Below are positions 56,647 through 64,000 of a stretch of DNA of 64,000 bases, piece by piece. The DNA comes from Pohlia nutans. Lineage: Eukaryota > Streptophyta > Bryopsida > Bryales > Mniaceae. The first letter of the stretch is position 1. Each line of letters begins with the position of its first letter. The notes beneath the pieces are model-generated. The model saw nothing but the letters and a program-made list of their open reading frames with translations. It did no database searches and was not told where the DNA came from. The DNA is taken from the NCBI GenBank assembly GCA_022496805.1, contig CM040106.1, positions 3,224,001 to 3,288,000 of the forward strand, written 5' to 3'. Made by a program: the position numbers and the translations under genes.

Positions 56647-58232
56647 AAAAAAGGGATAATGTTTGGAGCTGCAAAAGAAGAAAAGGAAGAAACTGAAGGT
56701 GGTATACTCCACTAGAAACGCGATCTAGGCTAGTTAATTGAGTCTGTCTAAAACTAAGTCAAGAGTATGAGAAGATTTTTGTTTTGTGAAGGCTATAAAC
56801 TTTGGAAAAGACAACGTTGTGTGATTGGCACGTCTCAACAAAAGCAAAACTCTTAGAGTTCACGAGTGAAGTGTTGAAGCACCAAACCAAATAGTGATAC
56901 GCGATGCGGCTGGAAGAAATCAAATAAGTGGCTGTATCATTCTTGTTTATTTTTCTTAAAGATGAAAGTTTGAAGTCGCCAGGATCCAAGTTTAGATCCA
57001 TTTCATTAAAACTCAATTTAATTCCATAGGACTCGTTATGCGGTGGTGGGAATCGTCACGCAGTGGTAAGACTCGTTATGCAGTGGTGGGACTTGTCACA
57101 CACTGGTAAGACTTAAAATGGGACTCCCACTTGCGGGACTGCAAAACAATGTGGCACTCTTCACGGCCAAACACTTAGAAACACTGGTGACGAGTCCCAT
57201 GGCGTTGTGGAGTCTTGAGAGTGAGACTCCCAGTCTTAGTGTTTGGCTTGAAGTTTGAGCTTCCCACGACTCCAAAACTTGGGACTTCCACCATAGGAAT
57301 CTTCGGACTTGTCACGGCATTACGCAGTGGAACCCCCGGAATACTTGAATTTTTTCACTCCCAAGACTCTTACTTCCATCACTCCCGGGACTCCAAAACC
57401 TGAGACACTTGTGACTCCACATACACTTCGACATTACCCTCGATCGAGTCCCAAAACCCTTCTTGTCATCGCAATTCTCGTCCAGATTACGCCCAGGAAC
57501 TTTGACACGGGAGAGCGCGTGGTGCTGGACAATGCTAAAACGCAATCGGCACAAAAAATAATGATTGAGGCAACAGTCGAAAAATGAAGCAAGCTGTTCA
57601 AAGAGAAAATGCCCTGGTATATTGCTCGGTATATTGATAACCAGAAGGGTTTGACCGAAACCATCCAGTTCTTTGGTAAAAAGTACCGGTTAGCACAGGT
57701 CGTCCGGTTGGCTTTTAGTTTGAAGCTTTTGTAGAGCAATTGGGTTAATCTTAAGGTCCTTATTGCAATTACCAGGTCAAACCTCAGAATTCCTTACATT
57801 TAAAAGTATATTATGATTTTCTGGTCTTTTTTTCATGTGAGATATTGTTAGACCAATGTAACCTCATTTTTTTCATAATTATTTAAACAAAATAATAAAG
57901 AATCAAGATTTTTAAAAGACTTTCTTTTGTAAAAATCAGAGTGATTACAAGAAAGCTTAGAATAGTATGAAATTTTAGGAAAATTGTAAATAATAGTGAT
58001 GAACAACAAGGTGTAGGTGGACATGTTTCATGATCTAATATTAAAAGCAATTCAATAGAAAAACATTTTTTGCAGTGCATATTAGAATTTTAGGGTTTTG
58101 AGTTTTAATATGCTATAAACAAATAACCGTAAATTGGACTAGAAAGTAGAAGGTAGTTGAAATAATTCTAAGTTGATTTTATTGTGATTAATACCAATAG
58201 CAATGATATCATATGGATGTTGTACGATGACT
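56647..58232. other. Flank right of the CACTA element, with short repeats and coding-like remnants
   Basis: No confident gene. 57430-57735 has a locally higher GC content, and two overlapping frames would join by a one-base shift into a sequence with EKMPWYIARYIDNQKG and QFFGKKYRLAQVVRLAF, which looks protein-like, but I do not recognise it. 57740-58230 is AT-rich without features. Confidence 0.35.
57031..57110 (+). repeat. 40-base tandem repeat, two copies
   Basis: ACTCGTTATGCGGTGGTGGG plus AATCGTCACGCAGTGGTAAG is repeated once with a few substitutions (57071-57110). Related shorter words (GGACTCC, GTGGTGGGAC) recur to about 57420. Confidence 0.85.
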
Positions 58233-58602
58233 GCACGGATGTCGTACGGCAATAATTTGCATTATAATAGATACTAAAATTGCACGGATATAATAAAAGG
58301 CGTTAATATGATACGTATACGATACTAAATTTGCATATACTAAAACCGCACCTTATCAGTGTCTTATTAGCCATGTAATGTAGATACACGATTAACGGAC
58401 AAATTCCATCTTGCACGACTTTCGTGCGGAAACAACATTTTTTTCATAATCATCGAAAAGACACTGCATTGATAATCTAGTAATGCATGTCACTTCCGTA
58501 TCATAACGACACTTCTAAATGCACGTATCACGTGCGGAATCAGTGTTTAACGACAAACGCACTGAAATCGTGCAGAATGAGTGGGGTCCAAAATTCCTGA
58601 TG
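58233..58602 (+). mobile_element. TIR element copy 3, right end only
   Basis: About 370 bases match 19790-20160 of copy 1, ending TGGGGTCCAAAATTCCTGATG. The left two thirds, including the SINE-like unit, are missing. Divergence is higher than between copies 1 and 2. Confidence 0.75.
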
Positions 58603-58904
58603 AAGGCAGACCACATGAAGACTAGATACAAGGTCTACCCTCTTCTTCTACATGCAATACTTGGTATTGATTAGGCATGATACAGGATCAAGTAGGCTGA
58701 ACAAGAGTATTGAATTCTGGGTAGTTTTTTTATCAAACATATTCAATCTAACACACCATCCCTGTACATTATTTTAGCATCAAGCTGGCAACATAACGTT
58801 AGATATATGCAAACATAATGTATGGCAGGGAACTAAGAATGTGACTGCAATGGTGTGTATAGATGTCCGGAATGCCATTCACGTTGAGCTACAGCTAACC
58901 AAAT

Positions 58905-60035
58905 ATGACGAGTGATTGGCAAAATCCCACACAAGCCTTTGGCAGTGCCGGTTCTTGCAACCCAAGCATGTACAATCGATGTATTGGCACATCTAGCACA
59001 GCATCTTTCAACTTCCGGAGCCAGGTGCTATATCCAGTACCGCTAACGGGATTCCGTTTTCAAAGGCCAGATCCTAATTACACAGGATTTTACGAAATGC
59101 AAAACATGACCTCGCAACACGGATACACGGGGGGCCAAGATTACTACTCATCTCAACAATTCCGAGGCTTCGAGTTCGAGAGAGCGATACCGCATCCTGT
59201 AAGGGCCGAAATGACTGCAAGAGACGTTGATCGACCCGCCATGCATGGAGACCTCATTGCAACACTACAATGCAAGATACGATATGAAAAATGTGTCAGA
59301 AATGGAAGAGGATGTATAGAGGCTACATTCCCCAATAAGGAGGATGAGAACAAAATTCTGTTGGAGGCATCACCGCAACGAGGACGAAATGGTCCAGTTT
59401 GTGGGACGAGGATATTATCAAGACAAGCGTCCATGGGCAACCACCCCGACGCCATGGCAGATCGAGGATCGGCAAGCCAATTGCACAGCAGCGCCATGTT
59501 ACAAAGTGACAACTCCAGTAAGTCATCCCTTTTAGAACTGTCACAAAGAAAGTTATTGCAAGTGGAAGAGCGTTCCTATTTAAAAGAAGTGAAGAGTGCC
59601 ATTGCGGAAGGTAGAGTACCGCAAGTTCATCCTGAGCAAAACAACAGTAGTGAAATTGTGAGATTCAAATCATAGTTCCTAAACGTTGTGAAATTGGCCG
59701 CTCATGCAATCATTCCTTATGCTTTCATAAATTTCAAATATCCTTGAACAATGCAGGAGATTATGGTAGAGGTTAGAAGACGATTTGTCATAGAGAAGCC
59801 TCTTCTAGAAGGCATGATAGAGGGTTTTCTACAGCATCTGTACAAGAGAAATAGAGCATTGTATCGTAAGCACTATTCACGATATGGGGACCAGGATAAG
59901 CCTGACGATTGTGCACCGGAGGCGTGGCTAGAATTGGTAGAGAATTGGAACTCAAGGGAGGGGAGCAATGAATGCGAAAGGAACAAGCGAAATTCCTTGT
60001 CAAGAAAGGGAGTTGCGGAATGTTCATTAAAATAA
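58905..60035 (+). CDS. Ptta/En/Spm-like transposon protein, two exons
   Basis: The frame opens at ATG 58905 and runs to 59657, before GTGAGATT. After CAG at 59756 a second exon continues in frame to TAA at 60033-60035, giving about 343 residues. Exon 1 is Ser/Asn/Gln/Tyr-rich with no known domain. Exon 2 has a basic helix-like LYKRNRALYRKHYSRYGDQD, then KPDDCAPEAWLELVENWNSR and CERNKRNSLSRKG. The PDDC....W.(E/N)(F/L)V string also occurs in the 52.7 kb gene, and W..LV..W.S...N..NK.NR is the signature of the plant Ptta/En/Spm family. Since it lies outside the 18441-56646 element, it may belong to another CACTA element or be a domesticated copy. The splice model is predicted only from signals. 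Confidence 0.5.
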
Positions 60036-63000
60036 TCGAAAGTTGTAAGCTTTGAATGCTTGGATTATGCAATGCTTATATAACACATACTAGAATCAAG
60101 TTTACTTACGTGAGGCACACTTACGTAGCTAAAAAGTACAGCAGGGTCCATAACACAAGCACATTGTATCACCAAGGTATAAACCATGACCTTTGAGAAT
60201 ATTGTTTGGGCTAAAAATTGCAGCGATCATAAAAAAATATAAAGTGTCTTGGAGAAAGGTAGTAGAGTCCAAACAAAAGCTGGGCAATAATTAGCTTTGG
60301 GTATCACTTTTTGGACACACAAATTAGGTTATTTTTGTTTAAAACCTCCAAAGTTTGCCTAATTTGCTCATTTTGATCAAATAAAAAGACCCTAAAATGA
60401 AAAGAATAAAATCCTGCACCTCAATGGAATCAAAATGTATATGTTCAAAGAGTTTATATTAAAAAAATTAATTTGTTTAGATCCATTCATAGATGTGTAA
60501 AAACATGCTGAATTTTGGGATTTGCAAGCTGCATAGTGCACAATTCATTAATTTTTTTAATGATAAAATAAATTATTCTGTACTCTAGACAATTAGATAT
60601 AGGTCATATTCAAAAATATTATTAATTTTATTCTTTTTGATATCCCATTTGCTTGATTTCAGGGATTCTAGGTGATTGGGACATAACTTACTTTTTCAAC
60701 TAAAAAATTCAAATAAAATTACTTTAAAATCTTTGATTGTAATCAAATTTTTTTCCTTGATACGTTATAAGTGTAGAAAACTAAAATCACATTTAATAAA
60801 GTCTTATTTTAAGAAAATTAAAATATATGTTTGTTTGACACACGAGCACATAGTGCAATTGTCCCGAAGACAGCTTTTTTGGGTACCCCAACCATACCAT
60901 CACCCAGCTGCAATATGTTTGTTTTACAGGCGAATTTTTAAGATCAATATTTGAATATGTTAGAACTTTTTACTTACTTCAATGACTTCCAAAAATTCTA
61001 ATTTGAATCAATGCAAGCAAGTTTGAGTTAAGAATTTTAGTGTGGTTGTCTAATTGTATGAAGTAGGGTGCTACACTAATGCTTCAACATTGTAATAATC
61101 GCATGTGTGACTGTACGTAGCTAATGCTACCAAGTGGATCAACAAGTGAGACTGCCACTACAAATCGCAGGGATAGAACGCATGAAAGTAGAGTAGGAGA
61201 TCAATTGTTTGCACCGGCGAACACAAGGACAAACCATGTACGTACTGTACCGTATATGTGATTGATCAATGGCAGAATGTAACAATGCCGGAATTGTAGG
61301 TTGAAAATTCCTCCAAAATCTTGCGGACATGCAGTGCATAATGAAAATAATAAATGTGGAATGGATACTTTTAAAATGCCAAGCCACAAATACGTGGCTA
61401 CATCGGACATGGGAGTCCATAAGGATAAGGCCCAAATTTTCCCTCTTTGATGGAAAAGACCTTTTTGAAGCTTAGTACAGCTCCACAATTCATGACATCC
61501 CAAACCATAGCGTGCTCGGACATATAAATGTAGCTAAGTTTTAAGCTCGATGAAGATCGTAATAGTATTTAGTGATCTTAATGATATTAGTTTGAAATAT
61601 GAGAATTGTGATAATATAACAATGTGAATCTTGATTCAGGTACAATGTAGTCCATAAATGCCAAGAAAATGTGACCGTTTTGTGTCTGTAGTCACACAAA
61701 TTTGATATTTTCTTGATAAGTCATGAGTAAGAAATTTTTGCCATCCTAATATACCTACGTAAATTCTAAACTTGGGTAATCTCAACTAATTAAAGATAGA
61801 GCAATATGTTCTAGGGTGGACTGAAATTGATAGGTATGGGACATTACTTACATCTGCCTTCCCAAGAATTGATTGAAGTTGACTCATTGCCACATCCAAT
61901 TTCCCATTGTAATAGCAACGGACCATTTAGTTTAGAAATTTGACCTCTGTTGGTACACTACTATACACAACACATTGTGCTACAAGACGTCCATAATTGT
62001 GATGCACAGGAGGATTTCTCATTTTATGAACTTGGTTTTGGATTGTAGGTAGGTGATGAGCTCAAATGCAGCAACCAGGAAGATACCCACCCAAAACCGC
62101 GAGGATGGAATGCACTGGAGCATAGGTCGTGATCAGACATTGGCGCCAACAAATTTAAGAACAAATCTTGAACAAACCCTTTTTATGTGGGATAACTGAT
62201 GCAATGCCTGTCAGAAAACTGAATTGTTAGACTGAATATTCCTATGAAAGGTGATGTGTATCCAAAGCGTAATATATGTAGTCAATTTAGGATTTCCTTG
62301 TCTTACCTGAATAGCCACACTCGCTTCGCTAAATATTGTACACTAGTGTATCACAAAGTAGGTTGGACGTATTTTTAGGATCCATGCTGGAAACCATAAT
62401 CTGTGTGAAACACATTGCGGCTCGAAAGTGCAGGACATCTAAGCTAAGATCGTATTAACAATCTAAAAGCTAATATAGTATAGTTTAAAGCCTAAAAAAG
62501 GTAGATTTAGCATTTGCTCTTGTTGGACAGTGTTTTTAAATATGTAAATTACCACTACAGAACAATTCATAAATACAACCAAATACAACGTAGTCCATAA
62601 ATGCGCTCCTAACGTGATAATTTTTGGGAAATCAGTGTGACAAAAATTAGTGTATATCTAATTTATGCGTAGGAAGTACCAAAGAAGTAGCATCATTATG
62701 TGCCTAGCTACCAAAAAGGTCAAACTTGAATATGCACAAATTACTTGGATATGCCACAGCATATCCACATGTATGTGTATTGCATCTTGCACCCCTTAAC
62801 ATGTTTAAATTTTGCTCATCGCCACGTACAGTTTCTTACATATTGTGATGACGACATATATGAAATTTAGAATTTCCATTTATGTTGGGACCCAGATGTA
62901 CTCTAAAGTTTGAGCTACATATTTCTGCACAGTTTCCAATAATTGAGATACACCAGGGTACAATAAGGCTTAATATGTAGTTCATGGATATGTGGTAGAG

Positions 63001-63055
63001 TAACGATGAAGCGTCACAATCCCGGACATGTAGATGGAAATCATTAATGGTGTAG
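60036..63055. other. AT-rich region without recognised genes
   Basis: Only short open frames with no family resemblance on either strand, including 61139-61503 on the - strand. It could contain a long intron linking 60035 to the ORF at 63056, but no evidence supports this. Confidence 0.4.
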
Positions 63056-63514
63056 GTGAGTGACACCGTGAAGCACAATGCAAAAATGTTGACGAGAGTT
63101 CACCCTGGCGCTAATATTTTCTTTTTACAAGCCATAATTTCTCAGTCCGAATTAGAAGACGACCCGCTCAGTACTAAAGAATTCACAACTCCAACGGATA
63201 ATGACACAAAGGTATATGTGAAGCAATTACCCATGCACAACATTAGCAGCAAGCTTCACGCCATGGTGGACGAATTTGTTTTCAATTTGTCCTCTAAGTG
63301 CGACTCTTTAGCAACCAAGGTAACTGACAATAATCATGAGTTCGGCGAAGTGAATGTGGGACTCAAAGTAGCCATAGCGCAAAGATCAATTAACCGCAGG
63401 CCAAGCGATATCTTACAGGGATTGAAGAAGCCTAGGGACATGCAGTCTACATTTTGCATAGAAACAGATGGATCATTGCAAAGTGGACAGAGACGACAAA
63501 GTTCGAATGCTTGA
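63056..63514 (+). CDS. Unidentified ORF, possibly a 3' exon of the transposon-like gene
   Basis: This is a 152-codon frame with balanced composition. The listed start is not ATG (63056 is GTG), so it may be an exon or start at a later ATG (63078 or 63087). It contains LHAMVDEFVFNLSSKCDSLA and VGLKVAIAQRSINRRPSDIL and ends Ser/Gln-rich. The helical pattern of the middle could be a short coiled coil. I recognise no family. Its location downstream of the Ptta/En/Spm-like gene suggests it might be a last exon, but that is a guess. Confidence 0.3.
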   Translation: MSDTVKHNAKMLTRVHPGANIFFLQAIISQSELEDDPLSTKEFTTPTDNDTKVYVKQLPMHNISSKLHAMVDEFVFNLSSKCDSLATKVTDNNHEFGEVNVGLKVAIAQRSINRRPSDILQGLKKPRDMQSTFCIETDGSLQSGQRRQSSNA

Positions 63515-64000
63515 TCAATGAGAACATCAAATGGAGGTGAATGTTTGGCCACATTCACGATTGGAGACTGGTCACACCCTTAGTGAAGTCATTCATTTTA
63601 TGATTGTCATTGTCTGTGATTGTCACTGTAGATTTTCAATCCCCTTTTTGACCACGGATTGATGGTTATAATCAACCCAAGCATAATTTTCGATGTGAAC
63701 CCTGAAAAATGTATAAAGTAGTTGTCCAGAATAAGTTACACAAATTGCAGGAAAAAGGTACCGAAAGTTTGTAATGGTCAAAAAATAACGCATATAGTTA
63801 TAATATGGTGCAGGTCTGCACGATTTGAAGGTCAAGAGTGCATGGGTTGACATGAGCCACACGACTGTCAGGGCCCTATGAATACCCCATGGAAGAGAGC
63901 ATCACAAAGGTGGATGCAAACTTCATTTTTTTTTTTAAATTCTCTTTTTCGGTCAATTTGTAGTGTTGAGCATTTATGTGACATATGAAGCGTAATATAA
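63515..64000. other. Window end, nothing assigned
   Basis: No gene or repeat boundary seen. There is a poly-T run near 63930. Confidence 0.4.

Noticed and set aside
1..64000. CRISPR arrays, bacterial operons, riboswitches
   Set aside because: All evidence points to a plant nuclear genome; the tandem repeats present lack unique spacers.

Overview
The window looks like repeat-rich nuclear DNA of a land plant. Three kinds of evidence point that way: a plant-type CACTA (En/Spm) transposase with its DUF4218 and DUF4216 regions, a plant Ty3/gypsy retrotransposon, and pieces of plant-type cyclin T, ERD7-like (senescence-domain) and ATP-citrate lyase A genes with spliceosomal introns. The DNA is mostly AT-rich. 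I cannot name the species; a non-seed plant is only a guess. Nearly everything recognisable is transposon-derived or a captured gene fragment, and I see no clearly intact host gene.

Layout. 1-6660: AT-rich, with a CACTA-like terminus at 4864 and a coding-like exon near 5.2 kb. About 6663-17818: a long, CT-rich non-LTR retrotransposon (LINE) on the + strand. It shows, in order, a Pro/Leu-rich N-terminal region, a 2A-like ribosome-skipping motif, an APE endonuclease, reverse transcriptase, RNase H, a CCHC finger and a candidate second PD-(D/E)xK nuclease, and ends in a (TA)n tail. It carries stops and frameshifts and is split by a 2.5 kb insertion flanked by 8-bp duplications.

18441-56646: my reading is one giant (38.2 kb) CACTA transposon. 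It has CACTA termini, an AAA flank on both sides and subterminal repeats shared by both ends. Inside are a decayed TNP2-type transposase gene on the - strand (20.3-26.8 kb), an AT-rich core full of foldbacks, tandem repeats and MITE-like elements (27-39 kb), a cyclin T fragment, a PF03004-like second transposon gene (52.7-53.6 kb), and an ERD7-like plus ATP-citrate lyase A fragment pair whose exons would splice in frame (53.8-55.3 kb). Later insertions are nested in it: two copies of a TIR element that each carry a tRNA-derived SINE-like unit (18600-20160 and 51153-52541), and a complete 9.5 kb Ty3/gypsy element (40881-50418, - strand, 413-bp LTRs) that landed inside a cyclin T exon and left a CATTG duplication.

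56647-64000: AT-rich sequence with a third, partial copy of the TIR element, a two-exon gene related to the 52.7 kb transposon gene, and a few unidentified ORFs. The biology here is capture, nesting and decay of mobile elements. The most unusual items are the 2A-bearing, possibly dual-endonuclease LINE and the gene-capturing giant CACTA element.
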